Source: Ruminococcus sp. (GTDB lineage Bacteria > Bacillota > Clostridia > Oscillospirales > Ruminococcaceae). Taken from it: a DNA stretch of 41,810 nt. This document shows positions 24,601 to 32,308 of the stretch, piece after piece. The notes under the pieces are model-generated. The model saw nothing but the letters and a program-made list of their open reading frames with translations. It was not told where the DNA came from and searched no databases. The translations under genes and the position numbers were made by a program. The stretch is from contig JAFTPG010000072.1 in NCBI GenBank assembly GCA_017463375.1, forward strand, positions 1 through 41,810, read 5' to 3'. Every line of letters begins with the position of its first letter. Positions within the stretch are counted from its first letter, which is position 1.

Positions 24601-26286
24601 TTATTTTTTCTTATTCTTTTTTGCGGCTTTAGCCTCTGCCTTTGCCTTTTTCTCTGCGAGCATCGCCTGATATTTAGCCTCTTCCTCGTTGAAGTTCAGA
24701 CCGCGTTTCTTACAACGTTCTTTTAACTCCTTGATGCGGTTTTCCTCGGCGATACGATCGTTTTCCTCCTGCTCCATGCGCGCCTTTTCCTCGGGAGCAA
24801 TGTAGACTTCTCCGCGTGCCTCACACTCAGCTTTGCGGCGGGCGGTGAGCTCTTTATGGATCTCCGGAAGAAGATTTTCCACACGCAGGAAAATCATGAT
24901 AACTGCCATCGCAACCAGTGAGATCAGCGGGATACCGATGTAAGCGAAGGAAATGAATCCTTGAGTTGTAGCATTCTGGACGTTATACACGCCTTCCGCG
25001 ATCATTCGGGGCTTCTCGTAGCCGGTAGTTGTCAGGCCAAGATTGAAAATGCCTTGACCGATACCGACAGTTACCGTAAAGATGATCGTATAGATAGATG
25101 CCGTCAACCCGTCGACTCGGATTTTATTCTTAAACTCTATGTAATCCAACGTATCTGCCATCAACGCGCTGTAAACATAGCTGGGAAGGAAGCCGATGGC
25201 ATAGAAGAATGAGCCGGCCAGCATAAGGCTCATATTACGGGAACCGATCCAACAGATAGCTTCTGCCGCTGCTGCGATCAGAAAACCGACGATCATAACT
25301 TTTCGTTTGCCGAATTTTTTAACTAACGGCCAGAGGATAAACACACCGAAGCCCAAAGGAGCCTTGCCCACGGCGGACAAGATCGTCTGAGTGGTGCCGT
25401 CATTATAGGTGCCCAGTACCCAGTTGCAGAAATAGGGCAGCGAGATCGTCATCATGTTGGACATCAGCTGGAACATAAACATGAACAGTATCATCAAGAT
25501 CCAATATTTCGAACTAAAGCAAACCTTCAGCTGTTCCTTAAAAGGCACCGACCGGCTTTCTCCGGCAGATACGGCCGCTTCCGTTACGCGTTCCTTCGTG
25601 AAAAAATACTCCAATATCGTGAATGGAAGCGCAATAGCGGCGATGATGATCATTGCTGTCAGCCACTTGTGATAGTCATAGCCAAGAATCGGCATCAGAA
25701 TCATCGGGAACAGCAGAGATACGATGACGCCGGGAAGCATATTCACGCCCATATTTGTGAAAAGGCTCAAAGCGTCCCTCTGTTTCACGTTGCTGGTGGA
25801 CAGCGGAACCATCAAAGTATGGCTCATATTATAAATCGTATAAGCGAAGGAGAAAAAGATATTATAGGTCAGCGCTACCAACGCAAACTGCAACAGGCTG
25901 TGCTCTTGAGGGATCAGGAACAGCAGAATCGCGGCGATCGACATCAGCGGGGCTGAAATCAAGATCCACGGCCGAGCCTTCCCCTGCCTGGTACGGGTCT
26001 TTTCAATGATTTGTCCCATGATGATATTCGTGATAGCGTCCACGACCTTGGAAATAATGGGGAACAATGTCAAAAATGTAGCCGCCCATGCAAAAGAGTT
26101 GGTCAGATCCAGTACATCTGTATAGAACACGTTAAGATAACTAATCAATGTGATGTTCAGGATGGCCGCACCCATCGGACCGAAGAAAAAGCCAAGCCAT
26201 TTCTCCGATCCGCTTGTGTTAGCGGACTTGATATATGGATCAAATTTAGGGGACGCAAAAAGTTTTGATTTTTCAAGGATTGACAT
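24601..26286 (-). CDS. GPH-family (glycoside-pentoside-hexuronide) sugar:cation symporter
   Basis: 561 aa from ATG 26286, chosen because GGAGG lies 8 nt upstream; 34 in-frame codons before it are promoter sequence. Twelve hydrophobic helices in the MFS/GPH pattern (GFFFGPMGAAILNITLISYL; PIISKVVDAITNIIMGQIIEKTRTRQGKARPWILISAP is the family's loop 2-3 hallmark). The last ~70 residues are a charged Lys/Glu/Ala-rich helix (ARMEQEENDRIAEENRIKEL…KKAKAEAKAAKKNKKK), unusual for GPH carriers and probably cytoplasmic. First gene of the operon; expected to import oligosaccharides or glycosides with H+ or Na+. Confidence 0.92.
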   Translation of the reverse strand: MSILEKSKLFASPKFDPYIKSANTSGSEKWLGFFFGPMGAAILNITLISYLNVFYTDVLDLTNSFAWAATFLTLFPIISKVVDAITNIIMGQIIEKTRTRQGKARPWILISAPLMSIAAILLFLIPQEHSLLQFALVALTYNIFFSFAYTIYNMSHTLMVPLSTSNVKQRDALSLFTNMGVNMLPGVIVSLLFPMILMPILGYDYHKWLTAMIIIAAIALPFTILEYFFTKERVTEAAVSAGESRSVPFKEQLKVCFSSKYWILMILFMFMFQLMSNMMTISLPYFCNWVLGTYNDGTTQTILSAVGKAPLGFGVFILWPLVKKFGKRKVMIVGFLIAAAAEAICWIGSRNMSLMLAGSFFYAIGFLPSYVYSALMADTLDYIEFKNKIRVDGLTASIYTIIFTVTVGIGQGIFNLGLTTTGYEKPRMIAEGVYNVQNATTQGFISFAYIGIPLISLVAMAVIMIFLRVENLLPEIHKELTARRKAECEARGEVYIAPEEKARMEQEENDRIAEENRIKELKERCKKRGLNFNEEEAKYQAMLAEKKAKAEAKAAKKNKKK

Positions 26287-26350
26287 ATTTCTTTCCTCCA
26301 CTCTTGTTCTTAATGAGATCATCTTCATCGATTCAGACTTGACTTTTCTC

Positions 26351-26388
26351 TGATTATCATTATAATACTTAATGTACACTGTGTTCAA
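26351..26388 (-). promoter_or_regulatory. Promoter of the catabolic operon, with embedded palindromes
   Basis: Minus-strand -35 TTGAAC (26383-26388), 18 nt, -10 TATAAT (26359-26364). The spacer contains the near-perfect 15-bp palindrome TGTACACTGTGTTCA (26373-26387), and the start-site region holds the perfect palindrome TGATTATCA (26351-26359). Either could be the operator of the divergent TetR regulator. Confidence 0.75.
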
Positions 26389-26416
26389 TAGGCAGATATA
26401 TTTATTTTGTCAATTT

Positions 26417-26449
26417 CTGAACAGTTCTGAGAAATATGTTGATTATCAT
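26417..26449 (+). promoter_or_regulatory. Operator-like palindromes ahead of the TetR gene
   Basis: GAACAGTTC (26419-26427, perfect palindrome) and a second exact copy of the 10-mer TGATTATCAT (26440-26449; first copy 26351-26360). The copy of TGATTATCA near each divergent start site is the layout expected for a TetR-type repressor controlling itself and its target operon. Candidate -35 TTGTCA lies at 26407-26412, but its -10 is poor. Confidence 0.5.
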
Positions 26450-26468
26450 CTATAAGGGAGAAATAATC

Positions 26469-27041
26469 ATGAAGAATGAAGATACCCGTGTTCAATTCAC
26501 GAAGAAGATTTTGAAGGACTCTCTTCTGAAATTATTGAAAACCAAGCCGATTACCAGAGTCACAATCAAGGAGCTCTGTGAGGAGGCCGGGCTCAACAGG
26601 GGAACCTTCTATCTGCACTACAACGAGCCAAACGATTTGCTTCGGGAAATTGAAGAGGAGTTTGTTCAGGAAAAAATGTCGTTCTTTAATCCATATATGA
26701 AAAACGACAACCCCGACCAGTTGGCAATGCTTTTTAGCGCAATCCTGCAAAATCACGAGCTGAGCCTGATTTTGTTCGGACATAACGGCGCGCCGCAGTT
26801 TACGGAACGGATAAAAAAATTGGTGCGCCCCGGAATCCTCGAGGACTGGCAGCGTGAATTTCCCCACTATGACCTTGCTGACCTGCAATTCGTATATGAT
26901 TTTGTGTTTTCGGGTGCGATGCAGTTGATTCTAAACTGGCTTTCGGGCAGCGGAAATATCTCCGCTGAAATATTTGCTCATCGCCTTGACTGCCTCGGAC
27001 ATTACTGCCATCTTGCCATCAAAGAATTCCGCTATGCGTAG
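26469..27041 (+). CDS. TetR/AcrR-family transcriptional regulator
   Basis: 190 aa from ATG 26469 (GGGAG 8 nt upstream). N-terminal HTH ~8-55: FTKKILKDSLLKLLKTKPI, RVTIKELCEEAGLNRGTFYLHYNE, the variant typical of clostridial TetR proteins. The C-terminal ligand domain is helical (FAHRLDCLGHYCHLAIKEF at the end). Divergent from the importer gene with 182 nt between, so it is the likely local repressor of the catabolic operon. The inducer could be a rhamnose- or arabinose-derived metabolite; nothing in the sequence fixes it. Confidence 0.88.
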   Translation: MKNEDTRVQFTKKILKDSLLKLLKTKPITRVTIKELCEEAGLNRGTFYLHYNEPNDLLREIEEEFVQEKMSFFNPYMKNDNPDQLAMLFSAILQNHELSLILFGHNGAPQFTERIKKLVRPGILEDWQREFPHYDLADLQFVYDFVFSGAMQLILNWLSGSGNISAEIFAHRLDCLGHYCHLAIKEFRYA

Positions 27042-27076
27042 AAAAAGTTTATAATAAAAGCTATATGATCTATAAA

Positions 27077-27106
27077 ACTGCCCGGCAGAAAAATCTGTCG
27101 GGCAGT
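27077..27106. terminator. Terminator after the TetR gene
   Basis: ACTGCCCGGCAGA (27077-27089) pairs with TCTGTCGGGCAGT (27094-27106), 4-nt AAAA loop, one G-U pair. A short T-rich tail follows on the plus strand and a better one (TTTTATAGATC) on the minus strand, so it may work in both directions. Confidence 0.7.
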
Positions 27107-27109
27107 TCT

Positions 27110-27295
27110 GTTGATGAAGTATATCCGCTTCGGCATTTCTCCGCTGTTGATGATATCATTGACTCCTCTGCAACCAAAATCTTCAGTGATTATTAAGTTG
27201 TTCTGCACATAGAACACAGCGTTCAGCCGCAGCTTAGCCGCATTTGAAATAGTCTTTGAAATGTCGACAGAAAGGAAGGATTTCTGTAAAAAGGC
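27110..27295 (-). pseudogene. Protein-coding remnant of unknown family
   Basis: An open frame without a start codon reads SVDISKTISNAAKLRLNAVF, then YVQNNLIITEDFGCRGVNDI and INSGEMPKRIYFI before running into the TetR terminator hairpin. The amino-acid make-up is protein-like rather than random, and an upstream stop at 27296-27298 cuts it off, so it may be the 3' end of a lost gene. The family was not recognised. It could also be chance. Confidence 0.3.
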
Positions 27296-27388
27296 TTAGA
27301 TAAGCGATCGTTCCACTTTAATCAGGCAAAACAGGATCAAATGATGTAGAATCTGCCCGGGAAATGTAACAGACTTTTGAAATAATTC

Positions 27389-27417
27389 TTGACTTTTCAA
27401 GGGTGAGATGTTATACT
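27389..27417 (+). promoter_or_regulatory. Near-consensus promoter of tRNA-Trp
   Basis: TTGACT (27389-27394), 17 nt, TATACT (27412-27417). It starts a ~57-nt leader before the tRNA. Confidence 0.75.
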
Positions 27418-27480
27418 ATTTCTCGCATGAAAGAGGGCGCCGCACACCAGCGCGACACCCGATCTCACAACCAAATATTT

Positions 27481-27556
27481 AGGGGTATAGCTCAGTTGGT
27501 AGAGCAGCGGTCTCCAAAACCGCGTGCCGAGGGTTCGAATCCTTCTGCCCCTGCCA
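27481..27556 (+). tRNA. trnW: tRNA-Trp (anticodon CCA), CCA end encoded
   Basis: Acceptor stem AGGGGTA/TGCCCCT with one G-U pair, D arm GCTCAGTTGGTAGAGC, anticodon stem GCGGT/ACCGC around loop CTCCAAA giving anticodon CCA, T arm AGGGTTCGAATCCTT, discriminator G and encoded CCA at 27554-27556. A complete cloverleaf with its own promoter and terminator. Often an integration target, but no repeated 3' end was seen elsewhere in the window. Confidence 0.97.
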
Positions 27557-27559
27557 AAG

Positions 27560-27595
27560 AAAAGTGGCTTAAACACTGCGTTTAAGCCACTTTTT
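27560..27595 (+). terminator. Rho-independent terminator after tRNA-Trp
   Basis: AAAAGTGGCTTAAAC (27560-27574) and GTTTAAGCCACTTTT (27580-27594) form a 15-bp stem with a 5-nt loop and a T run of five. Confidence 0.92.
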
Positions 27596-27729
27596 AGCAA
27601 TATATTGATGTTATGAAAAAAATGGAGTTCCATTAAAATTCCACCGAAACGCTGCACACGGCGCTAATAATTCCAACGTTTCCGTCTGTTACATCATCAA
27701 AAGAGCATCAAAATTTTGCTCAATTATGT

Positions 27730-27762
27730 TATAATAACAATACATTAATTTGTGAAAAGGAG
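27730..27762 (+). promoter_or_regulatory. Promoter -10 and ribosome site of the fic gene
   Basis: TATAAT at 27730-27735 and AAAGGAG at 27756-27762, 7 nt before ATG 27770. No convincing -35 is seen. Confidence 0.5.
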
Positions 27763-27769
27763 TTTTACT

Positions 27770-28375
27770 ATGGCTCTGAAAAATAAACTAGGAATTACTG
27801 ATTCTTACGAATTGGCACGCGAGGAAGAGCGTATCAGCAAGAAAAAGGCTATTGAACTGTTTGAGAGCGGCAAGCTGGATTCTTTAGAAGCAGGAACATT
27901 TCAATCACTTAAAGAGATTCATCGCTTTCTTTTTGAGGATATCTATGATTTCGCAGGCGAACTTCGCACGGTCAATATTGCAAAGGGCAATTTTCGCTTT
28001 GCGCCACTGATGTATCTTGAATCTGCGTTGCAGAATATCGAAAAAATGCCGCAGTCAACCTTTGATGAAATTGTTGAAAAATATGTAGAGATGAACATTG
28101 CTCACCCGTTCCGCGAGGGCAACGGCAGAAGTACACGAATTTGGCTTGACCTTATTTTCAAAAAAGAAATCGGAATGGTGGTTGACTGGAGCAAGGTTGA
28201 TAAAAATGATTACCTTTTGGCAATGGAGCGCAGCCCGGTAAAGGATGTTGAAATTAAAGTATTGCTCAAATCTGCTCTGACTGACAAAATCAATGACCGC
28301 GAAATATATATGAAAGGTATTGATAACAGCTATTACTACGAAGGATATTCAACTTTTAGAACAGAAGATATATAA
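27770..28375 (+). CDS. fic: Fic-domain protein adenylyltransferase, class III
   Basis: 201 aa from ATG 27770. The catalytic Fic motif [12 protein letters not shown] (~117-128) is intact, preceded by the flap region around [10 protein letters not shown] and KGNFRF. Near the C-terminus, [14 protein letters not shown] contains SxxxEG, the inhibitory-helix signature; at this end of the chain it defines class III Fic proteins, which are held off by their own C-terminal helix. Expected activity: transfer of AMP from ATP to a hydroxyl side chain of a target protein; the target is unknown. Monocistronic, with no antitoxin gene beside it, as suits self-inhibited Fic. Confidence 0.92.
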   Translation: MALKNKLGITDSYELAREEERISKKKAIELFESGKLDSLEAGTFQSLKEIHRFLFEDIYDFAGELRTVNIAKGNFRFAPLMYLESALQNIEKMPQSTFDEIVEKYVEMNIAHPFREGNGRSTRIWLDLIFKKEIGMVVDWSKVDKNDYLLAMERSPVKDVEIKVLLKSALTDKINDREIYMKGIDNSYYYEGYSTFRTEDI

Positions 28376-28414
28376 ACCAACGGCTCAGCAATTCTGCTTG
28401 AGCCGTTGGTTTTT
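28374..28414 (+). terminator. Rho-independent terminator after fic
   Basis: AAACCAACGGCTCA (28374-28387) pairs with TGAGCCGTTGGTTT (28399-28412), followed by TT; the loop also contains GCA/TGC pairing. Confidence 0.92.
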
Positions 28415-28542
28415 GTGTATTCTTTGGTTACAGCATCACAATTTTTGACAAAGATTACTTTCCCAACACCGCCGATAAATGCCCTGACTATCCAATAATC
28501 TCTTCATGAGTATCTAACAACCGGAAAATTCAATTCTTTATC

Positions 28543-29349
28543 TCAATTCCCCGTACTCTTATAATACCTCAAGCTAAATCTCCAGAATGCATATGCGAGA
28601 ATGTAAAGAACTATGCCGACAATTGGAGAAATATACATCATCCATTCAGGGTATGCCGCCATATCCGCTTTGCGCAGGAAGAACTGCGCGGGGAAGTAAT
28701 TGACGAACGCGAACGGCACAACAAAAATCAAGATAGACTGAATGAACTTGTTATAGATGCTCAGCGGATAAACAGCAAACTTCCGCATATTCCAGTAGAA
28801 AATCTCTTTCAGGCTGTTTGTTTCCACCACATAGAAGCTGATAGCGGAGAAGAACAGGAACACCGCTCCTTGAATAAGCACACCGCTGATTACGACAACA
28901 ATGTAATACACCGCCATACCGAAATTCCACTGAATTCCTACTCTGTTTGCTGAGATAATAAACAGAATAATTCCGAGCGTGCCATGACCGAACGCCGCCA
29001 GCCAATCCGCTCCGCAGAGCACCAGCTGCGTCAGCAGTCCTCGCGGTCTCAGCATCACGCGGTCAAAGTCGCCGTGCTTAATCCAATCGGAAAAGTCGCG
29101 CAGTGCCATAAAGAACACGATGAAAATGCCATAGGTAATGAAAATCAGGCTGAACAGGAACAGCAGCTCGTCAATGTTCCAGTTGTTAATGGTATCGAAT
29201 TTGAGCAGGGCAAGATACATAGCGATAATGCCTGCCGCTTCCCGAAAAAACACCGCAAAGGTGGAAATAACCGAATCAAGCTTGTATTGAAAACGGGTTT
29301 TCAAGCCTGTTCTTGCATAGGCAAAGAAAAGTGAAATAATGTCTTTCAT
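28543..29349 (-). CDS. ABC-2 type permease subunit (DUF990 family)
   Basis: 268 aa, six hydrophobic helices (VISTFAVFFREAAGIIAMYLAL, ELLFLFSLIFITYGIFIVFFMAL, HGTLGIILFIISA, MAVYYIVVVISGVLIQGAVFLFFSAISFYV and two more) in the pattern of DUF990/COG3694 permeases. DWIKHGDFDRVMLRPRGLLTQL is a conserved cytoplasmic loop of the family. Pairs with the next permease to form the membrane part of an ABC-2 exporter of unknown substrate. GGAGG precedes the ATG and the gap to the next permease gene is 3 nt. Last gene of the exporter operon. Confidence 0.87.
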   Translation of the reverse strand: MKDIISLFFAYARTGLKTRFQYKLDSVISTFAVFFREAAGIIAMYLALLKFDTINNWNIDELLFLFSLIFITYGIFIVFFMALRDFSDWIKHGDFDRVMLRPRGLLTQLVLCGADWLAAFGHGTLGIILFIISANRVGIQWNFGMAVYYIVVVISGVLIQGAVFLFFSAISFYVVETNSLKEIFYWNMRKFAVYPLSIYNKFIQSILIFVVPFAFVNYFPAQFFLRKADMAAYPEWMMYISPIVGIVLYILAYAFWRFSLRYYKSTGN

Positions 29350-29352
29350 CGC

Positions 29353-30141
29353 TTAACCTCCCTGCACCACAAGCTTTTTGATACCCCTGCGCCAGCAAAA
29401 CTCGCCGATTACGTAGAGAATAACAATCCACAGGAGCTGTCTTGCGAAGTTTATCAGAATGTCCCAGCCCTGCAATTCGCCGAGATAAAGCTGAACAGGG
29501 GTGAAATAAATGGACGCGAACGGCGTGAACCGAATGACGTTTCTCAGCCAGTCGGGCATGAACCACATCGGGATATACGCGCCTGCCAAAATATTGACAA
29601 AAACATTTTTGATGGTGATTAAGCCCCAGACATTGAACAGCCAGAACGACCAGCTCTGCACAATGAAGCTGATTTGCCAGAGAACGATATAACCGAGAAC
29701 AACGCTGACAAGACAGAGCAATACATTCAGTACACTTGACGGCGCGCTGAGGTTGGCAAAGAAAGCAGCGATAACAACCGTCGGCAAAAAATTAAACGCC
29801 ACGTTAAACGCGCCCTCACCGACGTCCTCAAACAACATTCTCAGCTTGAAATTTACAGGCTTTAACAGCTCGTTGGCGATGGTTCCCTGTTTAATTTTGT
29901 CTTGCAGAAACATTTCGTTTTTATAAAAAGCAGAGCTTAATCCTAGCGAGATGATAAAGTTGGTGGTGACCATTGAAAAGGTCACGCCGTCCACCTCGCT
30001 TGCTCCGCCATAAAGTGCCTTGTAAATGCTCCAGTACACCACAAACGAAAGCAGCGTGTTCAGGATGCCGAGCAGGTAATCAAAGCGGTACGCCATTTTG
30101 TTGCGAAATTTTATGACCGCAAATTGAAGATATGTACTCAT
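29353..30141 (-). CDS. ABC-2 type permease subunit (DUF990 family)
   Basis: 262 aa from ATG 30141 (GAGG just upstream; GTG 30147 is less likely). Six transmembrane helices, N-terminal KFRNKMAYRFDYLLGILNTLLSFVVYWSIYKAL and the conserved loop DKIKQGTIANELLKPVNFKLRMLFED, typical of COG4587 permeases. Works as a heterodimer with the other permease and the two ATPases encoded upstream. Exporters of this four-gene type are common in Firmicutes; some are linked to antimicrobial or lipid export, but no substrate can be claimed. Confidence 0.87.
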   Translation of the reverse strand: MSTYLQFAVIKFRNKMAYRFDYLLGILNTLLSFVVYWSIYKALYGGASEVDGVTFSMVTTNFIISLGLSSAFYKNEMFLQDKIKQGTIANELLKPVNFKLRMLFEDVGEGAFNVAFNFLPTVVIAAFFANLSAPSSVLNVLLCLVSVVLGYIVLWQISFIVQSWSFWLFNVWGLITIKNVFVNILAGAYIPMWFMPDWLRNVIRFTPFASIYFTPVQLYLGELQGWDILINFARQLLWIVILYVIGEFCWRRGIKKLVVQGG

Positions 30142-30148
30142 AGCCACC

Positions 30149-31147
30149 TCAGTTCATCACGATTTTGCCCTCGTAGATGTCGCGGATTATCGCGTCAATC
30201 TCAGGCTCACGGATACTCACGTCCTTGATATTGTGCGTGTTCATCAGCGCAGTCATCAGCTCGTTGACGCTGACTTCATCCGTATTGAACGAAATCAGCT
30301 TTTTCATAGCGTTGTTTTCCACGTCGGAAATCTCTGTGCGCGGCAGGTCAAGCGTGATTGGCAGGCTCTCAAACTCCGCTTCTATTATGCGCGAGGAAAC
30401 ATAGCCCTTCTTTACATTTTCCAGGCTGCCATCATATAGCTTTTTACCGTCGTCAATGATAATCAACCGCTCGCAGGTCTTTTCAATGTCCTGCATATCG
30501 TGCGTGGTGAAAATCATCGTGATGTTATCGGTTTGGTTGAGCATTTTGATGAATTTGCGGATTTTGTCCTTGCCGACAACGTCAATGCCAATGGTTGGCT
30601 CGTCAAAAAAGACAATCTTTGGCGAATGTAAGAGCGCGGCGGCGATATCCGCGCGCATACGCTGACCGAGAGAAAGCTGACGGACGGGCTGATTGATAAA
30701 CTTGCCCATATCTAGCAGCTCCGTAAATCGCTCCAAATTTTCTTTATACTTTTTGTCGGGGATTTTATAAATGTGCTTGATAACCTCGTAACTGTCGAGC
30801 GGCGATAAATCCCATGAAATCTGCGACTTTTGCCCGAATACCACGCCGATATCCGCCACATATTCCTTGCGCTGCTTGTGCGGAACATAGCCTGCTACGG
30901 TAATGTCGCCGCTGTCGGGATAAAGGATGCCCGACAACATTTTGACGGTGGTGGATTTGCCCGCACCGTTGGGACCGATAAAGCCGACCATTTCGCCCTC
31001 TTTAATCGAAAAGCTGACGTTGTTGACCGCCTTTTTGTACTCATAGGTCGGATGAAAAATATTCTTCACCGCGCCCTTAAAGCCCGTGCCGCGCTTGTGA
31101 ATTTTAAAGGTCTTGCAAAGGTTGTTGACATCAATTATCGTTTCCAT
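30149..31147 (-). CDS. ABC exporter ATP-binding protein (COG4586 type)
   Basis: 332 aa. Walker A GPNGAGKST (~58-66), Q-loop in VFGQKSQISWDL, signature LSLGQRMRADIAAALL, Walker B KIVFFDEPTIGID, His switch FTTHDMQDIE, and a ~90-residue C-terminal extension ending in EPEIDAIIRDIYEGKIVMN, as in long NatA/COG4586 ATPases. AGGAGG precedes the ATG, which overlaps the upstream ATPase gene end by 17 nt. Two different ATPases in one operon indicate a heterodimeric exporter. Confidence 0.93.
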   Translation of the reverse strand: METIIDVNNLCKTFKIHKRGTGFKGAVKNIFHPTYEYKKAVNNVSFSIKEGEMVGFIGPNGAGKSTTVKMLSGILYPDSGDITVAGYVPHKQRKEYVADIGVVFGQKSQISWDLSPLDSYEVIKHIYKIPDKKYKENLERFTELLDMGKFINQPVRQLSLGQRMRADIAAALLHSPKIVFFDEPTIGIDVVGKDKIRKFIKMLNQTDNITMIFTTHDMQDIEKTCERLIIIDDGKKLYDGSLENVKKGYVSSRIIEAEFESLPITLDLPRTEISDVENNAMKKLISFNTDEVSVNELMTALMNTHNIKDVSIREPEIDAIIRDIYEGKIVMN

Positions 31148-32096
31148 GATTCCCCTCCTTGTATAGCTCCTTGATGATTTCTTCTACGGTTGGTTTTTGA
31201 ATTAAAATATCGCTCACTTTTCCGTGAGAAAGAAAATAATTTGAAATATCCTTTGAGCTTACCACACTGTTGTCGTAGTAGAGCTTAAGCGTATGATTGT
31301 CAATACGGTATCTTTCAATCGGAAAGTCCTGCAAATCGGGCGGAGTGCCCTGGAATTGAAGCCGCATACAATTTAATCCGATGTGCGATTGCTTCAGCCT
31401 GTCAAAGCTGCCGTTATACACAAGTTTGCCGCTGTCGATAAACACCACCCTGCCGCAGATTTTTTCCAGCTCCTCCACATTGTGGGTGGTGAGAATGACG
31501 GTGATTTCGCGCCTGCCGACAATCTCCTGCAAAATTTTGCGGATAGTTTCCTTTGCCACCACGTCAATGCCGATAAACGGCTCGTCAAGTATCAGTAAAT
31601 CCGGTTGGAACAGCAGTGCCGCCGCCACCTCGGCTTTCATTCGCTGACCGAGCGAAAGCTGGCTGACGCGGTAATGAAGCTGCTCCTGCAAATCAAATTG
31701 CGGCAGGAGCGTTTTCAAACGCTGCCGGTACAACTCCGCGGGAATGCGGTAAATGTTTTTAATCAGCTCCATGCTCAGCTCCAGCGTCAAATCGTCCTGC
31801 AACAGCGAGCTGCCGTGCCCAAAGTGATAGTTGTAACCGTCGGTAATCATCTGCCCCGTCACCATGCCGATGTTTGACGCTTTGGTTTTTCTGCCAAAGG
31901 GGTTTTCGCCGAATACGCTGATGTAACCGCTTGTCGGCAGATACAGCCCACATAGCAGCTTAATCAGCGTAGTTTTGCCCGCTCCGTTCGCGCCGATAAG
32001 TCCCACTGTTTCGCCCTTTGCGATGTGCAGCGAAATATCATTGACGGCGGTGATGCCGTTCGGAAAGGTTTTGGTTACGTTTTTCATGACAATCAT
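31131..32096 (-). CDS. ABC exporter ATP-binding protein (COG4586 type)
   Basis: 321 aa from ATG 32096 (AGGTGA 5-6 nt upstream). Walker A GANGAGKTTLIKLL, Q-loop region GMVTGQM, signature LSLGQRMKAEVAAALL, Walker B DLLILDEPFIGIDVVAKE, switch TTHNVEELEKICGRVVF, C-terminal extension ending KPTVEEIIKELYKEGNHGNDN. A clear paralogue of the next ATPase. First gene of the exporter operon; a 15-bp palindrome lies ~85 nt upstream of the start. Confidence 0.92.
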   Translation of the reverse strand: MIVMKNVTKTFPNGITAVNDISLHIAKGETVGLIGANGAGKTTLIKLLCGLYLPTSGYISVFGENPFGRKTKASNIGMVTGQMITDGYNYHFGHGSSLLQDDLTLELSMELIKNIYRIPAELYRQRLKTLLPQFDLQEQLHYRVSQLSLGQRMKAEVAAALLFQPDLLILDEPFIGIDVVAKETIRKILQEIVGRREITVILTTHNVEELEKICGRVVFIDSGKLVYNGSFDRLKQSHIGLNCMRLQFQGTPPDLQDFPIERYRIDNHTLKLYYDNSVVSSKDISNYFLSHGKVSDILIQKPTVEEIIKELYKEGNHGNDN

Positions 32097-32179
32097 TTGC
32101 TTCACCTGAATTTATTTTATATAGATTTCGGTAAAATTCAATACGGTTGGGATAAACCGCCTAAAATCCGTGATAAACA

Positions 32180-32194
32180 GCAACGTGACGTTGC
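32180..32194. promoter_or_regulatory. Perfect palindrome upstream of the ABC operon
   Basis: GCAACGTGACGTTGC: two 7-bp arms around one central base, in the 200-nt gap between the exporter operon start and the end of the LytTR/GHKL operon. Position and symmetry suit a repressor or activator site; no clean promoter was seen beside it. Confidence 0.4.
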
Positions 32195-32261
32195 ATCCAA
32201 TTCCGCCTATTTCACAGTATTAGTTGATTGGATAACGTCATCAACGGCGGGTTTTTAAATG

Positions 32262-32297
32262 GCAAAAACTAAAACGCTGCAGCCATCAGCCGCAGCG
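32262..32297 (-). terminator. Terminator of the LytTR/GHKL operon
   Basis: On the minus strand CGCTGCGGC, loop TGATG, GCTGCAGCG (plus-strand 32275-32297), then TTTTAGTTTTTG. One G-U pair in a 9-bp stem. It sits 11 nt after the kinase gene. Confidence 0.8.
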
Positions 32298-32308
32298 CTA
32301 TTCTACTA

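Noticed and set aside
27481..27556. tRNA-Trp as the integration site of the element with the broken integrase
   Set aside because: No copy of the tRNA 3' end was found near 34 kb or 39-41 kb, and resident-looking genes lie between.
27403..27585. Short plus-strand open frame across the tRNA
   Set aside because: It runs through the tRNA-Trp gene and its terminator and cannot be a real gene.
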